Shown in pieces: positions 32,487 to 40,626 of a DNA stretch of 64,000 bases. This DNA is from Streptomyces composti (GTDB lineage: Bacteria; Actinomycetota; Actinomycetes; Streptomycetales; Streptomycetaceae). Each line of letters opens with the position of its first letter. Within the stretch, counting starts at the first letter, position 1. The notes under the pieces are model-generated. The model was not told the DNA's origin. It was given only the letters and a program-made list of their open reading frames with translations, and did not search any database. Position numbers and translations under genes: made by a program. The stretch is from contig NZ_JAATEM010000028.1 of assembly GCF_012034205.1 (NCBI RefSeq), positions 1 to 64,000 on the forward strand. The letters are read 5' to 3'.

Positions 32487-35363
32487 TCAGCTGCAGCCGC
32501 TGGTCGAGCCGCAGCCCTCGCAGATGTAGCAGGAACCGGCGCGCTGCATCTTCGTGCCGCAGGAGAAGCACAGCGGGGCGTCGGCCTGGATGCCCAGCTG
32601 CATCTCCACCAGTTCGGCGCTGGTGTGCGCCTGCTGCGGAGCGGGCTTGGCGGCCTCGGTCCCGGACTTCGGCGTGTTGACCGCCTTCAGGTCCTGGGCG
32701 CGCGGCGCCGACTGGGCCAGGCCCTCGACGTCGACCTCATCCTCGGCCGGCTCGTAGGAGCCGGTCTCCAGGTGGCGCTGGCGCTCCTCGGCCGAGTGGA
32801 TGCCGAGCGCGGAGCGCGTCTCGAAGGGCAGGAAGTCCAGCGCCAGGCGGCGGAAGATGTAGTCGACGATCGACTGGGCCATCCGCACGTCCGGGTCGTC
32901 GGTCATACCGGCCGGTTCGAAGCGCATGTTGGTGAACTTCGAGACGTAGGTCTCCAGCGGCACGCCGTACTGCAGGCCGACCGAGACGGCGATGGAGAAG
33001 GCGTCCATCATGCCCGCGAGGGTCGAGCCCTGCTTGGACATCTTCAGGAAGACCTCGCCCAGACCGTCGTCCGGGTAGGAGTTGGCGGTCATGTAGCCCT
33101 CGGCGCCGCCGACCGTGAAGGAGGTCGTGATGCCGGGCCGGCCCTTGGGGAGGCGACGGCGGACCGGGCGGTACTCGACGACCTTCTCGACCTTGGCCTC
33201 GGCGGACTCCGCCTCCTTGGCCTCCTCCTTCTTCTTGGCGGAGAGGGGCTGGCCGACCTTGCAGTTGTCGCGGTAGATGGCGAGCGCCTTGACGCCCATC
33301 TTCCAGGCCTCGAAGTAGATCTCCTCGACCTCCTCGACGGTCGCCGACTCCGGCATGTTGACCGTCTTGGAGATGGCGCCGGAGATCCACGGCTGGATCG
33401 CGGCCATCATGCGGACGTGGCCCATCGGGGAGATGGCGCGCTCGCCCATGGCGCAGTCGAACACCTCGTAGTGCTCCTGCTTGAGGCCGGGAGCGTCGAT
33501 CACATTGCCGTGCTCGGCGATGTGGGCGACGATCGCCTCGATCTGCTCCTCCTGGTAGCCCAGGCGGCGCAGGGCCTGCGGAACGGTGCCGTTGACGATC
33601 TGCATCGAGCCGCCGCCGACCAGCTTCTTGAACTTGACCAGCGCGAGGTCGGGCTCGACACCGGTGGTGTCGCAGCCCATCGCGAGGCCGATGGTGCCGG
33701 TGGGGGCGAGCACGGATGCCTGGGAGTTGCGGAAGCCGTTCTTCTCGCCGAGGCGGAGCACGTCCTGCCAGGCCTCGGTCGCGGCGGCCCAGACCGGCGT
33801 GTCCAGGTCGTCCATGCGGACGGCCTTGTCGTTGGCGTCGGCGTGCTGCTTCATGACGCGCTTGTGGGCGTCCGCGTTGCGCGCGTAGCCGTCGTACGGA
33901 CCGACCACCGCGGCCAGCTCGGCGGAGCGCCGGTAGGCGGTGCCGGTCATCAGGGAGGTGATGGCACCGGCCAGGGCGCGGCCGCCGTCGGAGTCGTACG
34001 CGTGGCCGGTCGCCATCAGCAGGGCGCCGAGGTTGGCGTAGCCGATGCCGAGCTGGCGGAAGGCGCGGGTGTTCTCGCCGATCTTCTCGGTCGGGAAGTC
34101 CGCGAAGCAGATGGAGATGTCCATCGCGGTGATGACCAGCTCGACGACCTTCTGGAAGCGCTCGGTGTCGAACGACTGGTTGCCCTTGCCGTCGTCCTTG
34201 AGGAACTTCATCAGGTTCAGCGAGGCCAGGTTGCAGGACGTGTTGTCCAGGTGCATGTACTCGCTGCACGGGTTCGACGCGGTGATCCGGCCGGACTCGG
34301 GGCAGGTGTGCCAGTTGTTGATGGTGTCGTCGTACTGGATGCCGGGGTCGGCGCAGGCCCAGGCGGCCTCGGCGATCTTGCGGAAGAGCGCCTTGGCGTC
34401 GACCTCCTCGATGACCTCGCCGGTCATCCGGGCGCGCAGCCCGAACTTGCCGCCCGTCTCCACGGCCTTCATGAACTCGTCGTTCACGCGGACCGAGTTG
34501 TTGGCGTTCTGGTACTGGACGGAGGTGATGTCCTCGCCGCCCAGGTCCATGTCGAAGCCCGCGTCGCGCAGGACGCGGATCTTCTCCTCCTCCTTGACCT
34601 TGGTCTCGATGAAGTCCTCGATGTCCGGGTGGTCCACGTCGAGGACGACCATCTTGGCGGCGCGGCGGGTGGCGCCACCGGACTTGATGGTGCCGGCGGA
34701 GGCGTCGGCGCCGCGCATGAAGGAGACCGGGCCGGAGGCGTTGCCACCGGAGGAGAGCAGCTCCTTGGAGGAACGGATGCGGGAGAGGTTCAGGCCGGCG
34801 CCGGAGCCGCCCTTGAAGATCATCCCCTCTTCCTTGTACCAGTCGAGGATCGACTCCATGGAGTCGTCGACGGAGAGGATGAAGCAGGCGGAGACCTGCT
34901 GCGGCTGGGACGTGCCGACGTTGAACCAGACGGGGCTGTTGAAGCTGAAGATCTGGTGCAGGAGGGCGTAGGCCAGCTCGTGCTCGAAGATCTCGGCGTC
35001 GGCGGGCGAGGCGAAGTACTTGTTGTCCTCGCCGGCCTTCCGGTACGTCTTCACGATGCGGTCGATCAGCTGCTTCAGGCTGGTCTCGCGCTGCGGGGTG
35101 CCGACGGCACCGCGGAAGTACTTGCTGGTGACGATGTTGACCGCGTTCACCGACCAGAAGTCGGGGAACTCGACGCCGCGCTGCTCGAAGTTGACCGAGC
35201 CGTCGCGCCAGTTGGTCATCACGACGTCACGGCGCTCCCAGGTCACCTCGTCGTAGGGGTGGACTCCCGGAGTGGTGTGGATGCGCTCCACACGCAGCCC
35301 CTTGCCCGCCTTGTTGCCCTTGGCTCGGGAACTCCGTGCCGGACCGCTCGCCGTCTCTGTCAT
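32487..35363 (-). CDS. nrdJ: Adenosylcobalamin-dependent (class II) ribonucleotide reductase
   Basis: 958 residues from ATG 35363, with AGGGAGGCGGC ahead of it. Class II RNR features are visible: the N-terminal cone-like part with QVSACFILSVDDSMESILDW (the Cys region), NPCSEYMHLDNTSCNLASLN near 400 with the radical-site and redox cysteines, and ASVLAPTGTIGLAMGCDTTG. The Lys/Glu-rich segment near 690-720 precedes an insert typical of actinobacterial NrdJ, and the C-terminus is Cys-rich: CFSCGTKMQRAGSCYICEGC followed by GSTSGC, the swinging redox cysteines. It makes dNTPs from NTPs or NDPs with coenzyme B12. It is downstream of nrdR, which encodes its repressor. No cobalamin riboswitch was found upstream. 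Confidence 0.96.
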   Translation of the reverse strand: MTETASGPARSSRAKGNKAGKGLRVERIHTTPGVHPYDEVTWERRDVVMTNWRDGSVNFEQRGVEFPDFWSVNAVNIVTSKYFRGAVGTPQRETSLKQLIDRIVKTYRKAGEDNKYFASPADAEIFEHELAYALLHQIFSFNSPVWFNVGTSQPQQVSACFILSVDDSMESILDWYKEEGMIFKGGSGAGLNLSRIRSSKELLSSGGNASGPVSFMRGADASAGTIKSGGATRRAAKMVVLDVDHPDIEDFIETKVKEEEKIRVLRDAGFDMDLGGEDITSVQYQNANNSVRVNDEFMKAVETGGKFGLRARMTGEVIEEVDAKALFRKIAEAAWACADPGIQYDDTINNWHTCPESGRITASNPCSEYMHLDNTSCNLASLNLMKFLKDDGKGNQSFDTERFQKVVELVITAMDISICFADFPTEKIGENTRAFRQLGIGYANLGALLMATGHAYDSDGGRALAGAITSLMTGTAYRRSAELAAVVGPYDGYARNADAHKRVMKQHADANDKAVRMDDLDTPVWAAATEAWQDVLRLGEKNGFRNSQASVLAPTGTIGLAMGCDTTGVEPDLALVKFKKLVGGGSMQIVNGTVPQALRRLGYQEEQIEAIVAHIAEHGNVIDAPGLKQEHYEVFDCAMGERAISPMGHVRMMAAIQPWISGAISKTVNMPESATVEEVEEIYFEAWKMGVKALAIYRDNCKVGQPLSAKKKEEAKEAESAEAKVEKVVEYRPVRRRLPKGRPGITTSFTVGGAEGYMTANSYPDDGLGEVFLKMSKQGSTLAGMMDAFSIAVSVGLQYGVPLETYVSKFTNMRFEPAGMTDDPDVRMAQSIVDYIFRRLALDFLPFETRSALGIHSAEERQRHLETGSYEPAEDEVDVEGLAQSAPRAQDLKAVNTPKSGTEAAKPAPQQAHTSAELVEMQLGIQADAPLCFSCGTKMQRAGSCYICEGCGSTSGCS

Positions 35364-35529
35364 GCCGCCTCCCTGTACGGGCGAAAACGCCCTGAAGTGC
35401 CCCGTTGTTCCCGTGGCACGGTGTTCTGTCCTGATGTCGCGGGCACCCACGCGCACTGCCCGCGACTGGTCTTCTCTCGCCGCCGCCCGGCCGGTCCCCT
35501 ATCAACCGCGTCCGGGCGGTCCTCGCCGG

Positions 35530-36087
35530 TCAGCCGGCGGTGTGGGCGGGTTCGGGGACCTGCGCCGCCCCCGCGGACCCGCTGTCGTCCTCCTGGCTCC
35601 CCGTACCGGCTCCCGTGCCGCCCCCGTCGTCCGCGGCGGCCTGCTCCGCCCGCCTGAGTTCCGCGATCGCGGCCTCGAAGTCCTCGAGCGAGTCGAACGC
35701 CCGGTAGACCGAGGCGAACCGCAGATAGGCCACGAGGTCGAGCTCCTGCAGCGGGCCGAGTATGGCCAGTCCCACGTCATGGGTGGTCAGCTCGGCGCTT
35801 CCGGTGGCCCGCACCGCCTCCTCGACGCGCTGGCCGAGCTGGGCGAGCGCGTCCTCGGTGACCGGCCGGCCCTGACACGCCTTGCGCACACCATTGATGA
35901 TCTTGGTGCGGCTGAAAGGTTCGGTGACCCCGGACCGCTTGACCACCATGAGCGAACACGTCTCCACGGTCGTGAAACGACGGGAGCAGTCAGGGCACTG
36001 GCGGCGCCGGCGGATCGACGTGCCGTCGTCGGTCGTCCGGCTGTCCACGACCCGGCTGTCGGGGTGCCTGCAGAAGGGGCAGTGCAT
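35530..36087 (-). CDS. nrdR: Transcriptional repressor NrdR
   Basis: 185 residues from ATG 36087 (MHCPFCRHPDSRVVDSRTTD); an ATG three codons upstream is possible. The zinc ribbon (CPFC at 3-6 and CPDC at 31-34) and the ATP-cone domain (VVKRSGVTEPFSRTKIINGV and the region to LRFASVYRAFDSLEDF) define NrdR, which represses ribonucleotide reductase genes when dATP/ATP is bound. The last 35 residues are a low-complexity acidic/Gly tail, more variable between species. It is transcribed with nrdJ (167 bp between them). Paired NrdR boxes sit upstream (36195-36239), so it is probably autoregulated. Confidence 0.97.
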   Translation of the reverse strand: MHCPFCRHPDSRVVDSRTTDDGTSIRRRRQCPDCSRRFTTVETCSLMVVKRSGVTEPFSRTKIINGVRKACQGRPVTEDALAQLGQRVEEAVRATGSAELTTHDVGLAILGPLQELDLVAYLRFASVYRAFDSLEDFEAAIAELRRAEQAAADDGGGTGAGTGSQEDDSGSAGAAQVPEPAHTAG

Positions 36088-36194
36088 GGACTCCAACCCT
36101 CCTCACAGCAGACTCAATAGCCTCGCCGGACCACTCGGGCCCCACGAAGCAGCTCCAGCATAGGCGATCTCTGCGGGCACGGAGACCCGGGGGA

Positions 36195-36239
36195 CCACAA
36201 CTTCTGGGCCGCTGCAGCAATCCAACCACTAGATGTGGG
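36195..36239 (-). promoter_or_regulatory. Pair of NrdR boxes upstream of nrdRJ
   Basis: CCACAACTTCTGGG (36195-36208) and CCACTAGATGTGGG (36226-36239) are two partial palindromes whose starts are 31 bp apart, i.e. three helical turns. This spacing and the AC-(T)A-T-GTGG character are what NrdR box pairs look like. Box 2 is the better match. They lie about 110-150 bp upstream of nrdR. Confidence 0.6.
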
Positions 36240-36595
36240 GATTGGCTCATACATACACGCCGTGCACGCGTGTCGCGTGCCGTCACGGGAGAAGAGGCAT
36301 GCGGGCACCGTCCGGCCCCCGCCCGCGGGGGGCGCCGAGCCGGCCGGCCCTCCGCCCGCCGGGGCGTTTTGAGGAGATGGCGTGCATGCCCGAAGAAGGG
36401 GACGTGCGGCTCCGGGAGAGAAAGGCGGGCCGCTCCCCGCACCGCCTCCGGCGTGATGGCAGACTGGGGCCACCGCCGGGGCGCCGCCCCGGCGGTGAAG
36501 AGTACAACAACCGAATGGCCTGTTTGTCGGGCAGTAAACCCGGCCGCCAATACACCGCAGCACAAGATCACGAAAGCCAATTCGCGATTTTTCAC

Positions 36596-36611
36596 TCGAA
36601 CGTGTGTTTGG
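36596..36611 (+). promoter_or_regulatory. SOS box (LexA operator) of lexA
   Basis: TCGAACGTGTGTTTGG contains GAAC-N4-GTTT, close to the actinobacterial SOS box GAAC-N4-GTTC/T. It lies about 60 bp upstream of the lexA start, so LexA probably represses its own gene. Confidence 0.75.
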
Positions 36612-36670
36612 CGCAACCTTTCGAAAGCAACTACCGTTGTGCTGCAGGGAGACCATCGAGAGGGGCCGAC

Positions 36671-37447
36671 GTGACCACCACCGCAGACAGTGCCGCCATC
36701 ACTGCCCAGGACCGCTCCCAGGGCCGACTCGAGCCGGTGCACGCCATGAACGAAGCCAACCCCGAGGCGCACAAGCGCTCCCTGCCGGGCCGACCTCCCG
36801 GCATCCGGGCGGACAGCTCCGGACTCACCGACCGCCAGCGCCGGGTGATCGAGGTCATCCGGGACTCGGTCCAGCGCCGCGGCTACCCGCCGTCGATGCG
36901 CGAGATCGGTCAGGCGGTGGGTCTCTCCAGCACCTCCTCGGTCGCGCACCAGCTGATGGCACTGGAGCGCAAGGGCTTCCTGCGCCGCGACCCGCACCGC
37001 CCCCGCGCCTACGAGGTCCGGGGCTCCGACCAGGCCGCCTCGGTGCAGCCCACGGACACCACCGGCAAGCCGGCCGCCTCCTACGTACCGCTGGTCGGCC
37101 GCATCGCCGCCGGCGGGCCGATCCTCGCCGAGGAGTCCGTGGAGGACGTCTTCCCGCTCCCGCGCCAGCTCGTGGGCGACGGCGAGCTGTTCGTCCTCAA
37201 GGTCGTCGGTGACTCCATGATCGAGGCCGCGATCTGCGACGGCGACTGGGTCACGGTCCGCCGCCAGCCGGTCGCCGAGAACGGCGACATCGTGGCCGCG
37301 ATGCTTGACGGCGAGGCCACCGTCAAGCGTTTCAAGCGCGAGGACGGCCACGTCTGGCTCCTCCCGCACAATTCGGCCTACGAGCCCATCCCCGGCGACG
37401 ACGCGACCATTCTCGGCAAGGTGGTGGCCGTCCTGCGCCGCGTCTGA
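36671..37447 (+). CDS. lexA: LexA repressor
   Basis: 258 residues from GTG 36671, just after GAGAGGGGCC. The DNA-binding winged helix covers about 51-120 (RQRRVIEVIRDSVQRRG, REIGQAVGLSSTSSVAHQL). The self-cleavage site is Ala147-Gly148 in GRIAAGGPI. The catalytic Ser182 (VVGDSMIEAAI) and Lys219 (GEATVKRF) are present. It represses the SOS regulon and is released by RecA-stimulated autoproteolysis. The N-terminal extension of about 45 residues is usual for streptomycetes. An SOS box lies in its own promoter. Confidence 0.97.
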   Translation: MTTTADSAAITAQDRSQGRLEPVHAMNEANPEAHKRSLPGRPPGIRADSSGLTDRQRRVIEVIRDSVQRRGYPPSMREIGQAVGLSSTSSVAHQLMALERKGFLRRDPHRPRAYEVRGSDQAASVQPTDTTGKPAASYVPLVGRIAAGGPILAEESVEDVFPLPRQLVGDGELFVLKVVGDSMIEAAICDGDWVTVRRQPVAENGDIVAAMLDGEATVKRFKREDGHVWLLPHNSAYEPIPGDDATILGKVVAVLRRV

Positions 37448-37499
37448 GTACTGGCCCGCCCGAACACGGGCCGCGGGGCGGCCGCCCCGCCCATTGACC

Positions 37500-37533
37500 G
37501 GACCCCGGAACCCCTGCGCCGGTTCCGGGGTCC
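37500..37533 (+). terminator. lexA terminator hairpin
   Basis: GGACCCCGGAACC (37500-37512) pairs perfectly with GGTTCCGGGGTCC (37521-37533) with an 8-base loop, 53 bp after the lexA stop. Confidence 0.75.
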
Positions 37534-37593
37534 CGCACTGTCCGGCTTCGTCCGTCTCTCCGGCCGTACAGGCAGACCCCGGTGACACACCGT

Positions 37594-37647
37594 GAGTGAT
37601 CGCGGGGTAGCCTGCCGCGGGTGCGGCAGGCTACCCCGCGATCACTC
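37594..37647. terminator. Very long perfect hairpin between lexA and dinG-like gene
   Basis: A 25-base arm, beginning GAGTGATCGCGGGGTAGCCT and ending GCCGC (37594-37618), is followed by the loop GGGT and its exact reverse complement (37623-37647). It is three bases before the stop of the convergent helicase gene. It can stop transcription from both sides, or be a recombination or protein-binding site. Confidence 0.8.
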
Positions 37648-37650
37648 CCC

Positions 37651-39642
37651 TCACGCCTGGGCCGCGGCCTCGGTCTCCGCCTGCTTGGCCACCGCGTCGA
37701 TCGCGGCCAGTGACTTCCGCACCTGATGACGGTCCGTGGTGTACCAGAAGTCGGGCAGTGACGCCTTGAGGTAGCTGCCGTAGCGGGCCGTCGCCAGTCG
37801 CGGGTCCAGGACCGCCACCACTCCCCGGTCGCCCGAGGCTCGCACGAGTCGCCCCGCACCCTGCGCCATCAGCAGCGCCGCATGCGTGGCAGCCACCGCC
37901 ATGAACCCGTTGCCGCCGGCCTCCTCCACGGCCTTCTGGCGCGCGCTCATCAGCGGGTCGTCCGGACGCGGGAACGGAATCTTGTCCATGACCACCAGCT
38001 GGCAGCTGGGGCCCGGCACGTCCACGCCCTGCCAGAGCGACAGCGTGCCGAACAGACACGTCCTGGGATCGGCGGCGAAGTTCTTGATCAACTCACCGAG
38101 TGTCTCCTCGCCCTGCAGCAGGATCGGGAACTCGGGGATCCGGGTGCGCAATTCCTCGGCCGCGAGCTGGGCCGCGCGCATCGAGGAGAACAGGCCGAGC
38201 GTGCGGCCGCCCGCCGCCTGGATCAGCTCGGTGAGCTCGTCGAGCATGTCCCCGCGGTCGCCGTCACGGGCGGGCCGGGCCAGGTGCTTGGCGACATAGA
38301 GGATGCCCTGCCGGGGATAATCGAACGGCGAGCCGACGTCGACGCCCTTCCACTTCGGCAGATCCTCGTCCTCGGCGCCCTCGGGCCCCAGGCCCAGCGA
38401 GGCGCCCACGCCGTTGAAGTCGCCGCCCAGCTTCAGCGTCGCCGAGGTCAGCACGACCGAGCGGTCGGCGAACAGCTTCTCCCGCAGCAGACCGGAGACG
38501 GACAGCGGGGCGACCCGCAGGGACGCACCGAACCGGTCGTGCCGCTCGTACCAGACGACATCCCATTCGGAACCGTGGGTGATCCGCTCCGCCACGTCGT
38601 GCACCGTTTCCACGGACGCCAGCGCCTGCTTGCGGACCGCGTCCTCGTCCTGCACGGACTTGTCGCGGGTGGCGCCGATCGCCGAGATCACCGTCCGGCA
38701 GGCGTCGCGCAGCGCCGTCAGCGCATAGCCCAGATCCTCCGGGATCTCCTCCAGACGGCCCGGGAGCGCCAGCTCCATCAGCCGCTCGAAGCCCTCGGCC
38801 GCGGTCTGGAGCTGGTCGGCGGCCTTCTCGTTGACAAGCTTCGCGGCGCGGCGCACCGCACGGTTGACCTGGCCGGGCGTGAGCTCGCCGGTGGCGACCC
38901 CGGTGACCCGGGAGACCAGCTCATGGGCCTCGTCGACGATCAGCACCTCGTGCTGCGGGAGCACCGGCGCGCCCTCGATGGCGTCGATGGCGAGCAGCGC
39001 GTGGTTGGTGACCACCACATCGGCCAGCTTGGCGCGCTCACGGGCCATCTCGGCGAAGCACTCGGCACCGTAGGCACACTTGGTGGCGCCCAGGCACTCC
39101 CGCGAGGACACGGACACCTGCGCCCAGGCCCGGTCGGAGACGCCCGGCGTGAGGTTGTCCCGGTCGCCGGTCTCCGTCTCGTCCGCCCAGTCGCGCAGCC
39201 GCAGCAGGTCCTGGCCGAGCTTGCTGGTGGGCGCGGCCGCCTCGAACTGGTCGAAGAGCCCCTCCTCCTCTTCCTGCGGCATGCCCTCGTGCAGCCGGTG
39301 CAGACACAGGTAGTTGGACCGACCCTTGAGCATGGCGAACTCGGGGCGCCTGCGGAGCAGCGGGTGCAGGGCCTCCACCGTGCGCGGCAGGTCCCGCTCC
39401 ACCAGCTGGCGTTGCAGCGCGAGGGTGGCCGTCGCCACGACGACCCGCTCCCCGTGGGCGAGCGCGGGTACCAGGTAGCCCAGCGACTTACCGGTGCCGG
39501 TGCCGGCCTGGACCAGCAGATGGGAGCCGTCGTCGATCGCCTCGGCGACGGCCTCGGCCATGGCCACCTGGCCGGGGCGCTCCGTACCGCCGACGGCAGT
39601 GACGGCAGCATGCAGGAGTTCGGGGAGTGAGGGCTTTGTCAT
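37651..39642 (-). CDS. DinG/XPD-type ATP-dependent DNA helicase
   Basis: 663 residues. Superfamily 2 motifs include Walker A VQAGTGTGKSLGYLVPAL near 45, a Fe-S cluster domain with four Cys (LKGRSNYLCL, then SSRECLGATKCAYGAECFAE), the DEAH box VLIVDEAHELVSRV near 240, motif V-VI parts FGTLSLWQGVDVPGPSCQLV and AQGAGRLVRASGDRG. DinG-type enzymes unwind DNA 5'-3' and help replication past obstacles; the Fe-S cluster is required. The SOS connection of dinG in E. coli fits its neighbourhood with lexA, but the gene order is convergent and no SOS box was seen for it. Confidence 0.93.
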   Translation of the reverse strand: MTKPSLPELLHAAVTAVGGTERPGQVAMAEAVAEAIDDGSHLLVQAGTGTGKSLGYLVPALAHGERVVVATATLALQRQLVERDLPRTVEALHPLLRRRPEFAMLKGRSNYLCLHRLHEGMPQEEEEGLFDQFEAAAPTSKLGQDLLRLRDWADETETGDRDNLTPGVSDRAWAQVSVSSRECLGATKCAYGAECFAEMARERAKLADVVVTNHALLAIDAIEGAPVLPQHEVLIVDEAHELVSRVTGVATGELTPGQVNRAVRRAAKLVNEKAADQLQTAAEGFERLMELALPGRLEEIPEDLGYALTALRDACRTVISAIGATRDKSVQDEDAVRKQALASVETVHDVAERITHGSEWDVVWYERHDRFGASLRVAPLSVSGLLREKLFADRSVVLTSATLKLGGDFNGVGASLGLGPEGAEDEDLPKWKGVDVGSPFDYPRQGILYVAKHLARPARDGDRGDMLDELTELIQAAGGRTLGLFSSMRAAQLAAEELRTRIPEFPILLQGEETLGELIKNFAADPRTCLFGTLSLWQGVDVPGPSCQLVVMDKIPFPRPDDPLMSARQKAVEEAGGNGFMAVAATHAALLMAQGAGRLVRASGDRGVVAVLDPRLATARYGSYLKASLPDFWYTTDRHQVRKSLAAIDAVAKQAETEAAAQA

Positions 39643-39870
39643 AGCGCGACCACCCTACGTCCCTGCACTGACAAACGCGGTGAGATCACAGGCGATCCCG
39701 GGGCGGTCCCGGGGCGATCACCGGGTGCCCCCGGCGGGCTCACCGGGTGATCCCGGCGGGTCTGGGGCATCCGCGACGGTGATCACGAGGCGGGAAGAAT
39801 TTCCTCCGACCGGGCTGGAACCGATCCGGCGCCTGCGGTGTACCAGATGTGAAAGCGCGCTGACACTGCG

Positions 39871-40491
39871 CTACAGCCGATGACGCAGAGACCGGTCCCG
39901 GATCATCAGGGCCGCCCGCTTGTCGGGCAGCTCGACCTCCGCGGAGAGCCGGAAGCCGGCGGAAAGGAAAGCAGCGATGGAAGCGGTATTGCGCAGGTCG
40001 GGCTCCGCGAGCACGCGTCTGCACTCCGGCCTGCGGTCGAGGATCAGGTCGGCCACGGCCCTGATGAGCACACCACCCAGGTGCCGCCCCCGGTCCCGGG
40101 CGCGACCGATCAGCAGATGAATGCCCATGTCGTGCGGCAGGACGGCGCAGTGGCGGGCCAGCGGATCGAGGTCGGCCCGGTAGATCTCCCAGTAGCTCAT
40201 CGGCTCACCGTTGAGCAAGCCGAGGCATGGCGCGCTGCGTCCGTCGCCGCCGATCTGAGCCCGTAGATGGCCGGCGGTGACGGAAGGAGGCCCGGCCAGC
40301 CCCCAGAACGCGGCGACCGCGGGGTCGTTCATCCAGCGCCACAGCAGGGGCAGGTCGTGTGCCAGGCGGACGGGGGCGAGGCGGAAGCTGCCCACGGCGG
40401 TGCGCACCGGGCCCCAGTCACCGACGTCGTCGAGCAGCCCATCGCGGGGGGCGTCGGGGCCGCCGTCGGCGGTCGCATCGGGGAGAGCCAC
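39871..40491 (-). CDS. GNAT-family acetyltransferase of siderophore biosynthesis
   Basis: 206 residues from GTG 40491. It fits the RhbD/IucB-like acyltransferases of hydroxamate siderophore synthesis: FRLAPVRLAHDLPLLWRWMN, EPMSYWEIYRADLDPLARHC and GIHLLIGRARDRGRHLGGVL, where RGRHLGG is the acetyl-CoA binding loop. It would acylate an N-hydroxy-diamine or amino alcohol. The gene lies 135 bp downstream of the NIS synthetase gene on the same strand, so they form one unit. No N-hydroxylase or decarboxylase gene is nearby. Confidence 0.8.
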   Translation of the reverse strand: MALPDATADGGPDAPRDGLLDDVGDWGPVRTAVGSFRLAPVRLAHDLPLLWRWMNDPAVAAFWGLAGPPSVTAGHLRAQIGGDGRSAPCLGLLNGEPMSYWEIYRADLDPLARHCAVLPHDMGIHLLIGRARDRGRHLGGVLIRAVADLILDRRPECRRVLAEPDLRNTASIAAFLSAGFRLSAEVELPDKRAALMIRDRSLRHRL

Positions 40492-40626
40492 GAGGACGCT
40501 CCTTCCAGGAGGTGGAAGAGCCAGGAGGTCGAGAGTCAGAGGTGAGAGAAGAGGTGGAGGCCCAAGGGGTGAAAGAAGGAACGGGCAAGAGGCGGACCAG
40601 CGGCGCCAGGACTGAGCAGCGGCAGA

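Larger units (their letters stand above)
36088..36670. other. Divergent intergenic region of nrdR and lexA
   Basis: 583 bases without a gene. It contains two NrdR-type boxes near nrdR, a 12-bp hairpin (CACCGCCGGGGC 36471-36482, GCCCCGGCGGTG 36486-36497) and an SOS box near lexA. The lexA frame stays open through much of it, but the GTG at 36671 has the best ribosome binding site. Confidence 0.7.

Noticed and set aside
35364..35529. Search for a cobalamin riboswitch upstream of nrdJ
   Set aside because: The space is too short and no B12-box-like or conserved four-way-junction sequence is visible.
32625..35657. A long plus-strand open frame opposite nrdJ
   Set aside because: Again an antisense mirror of a real gene; the minus strand has well conserved ribonucleotide reductase motifs.
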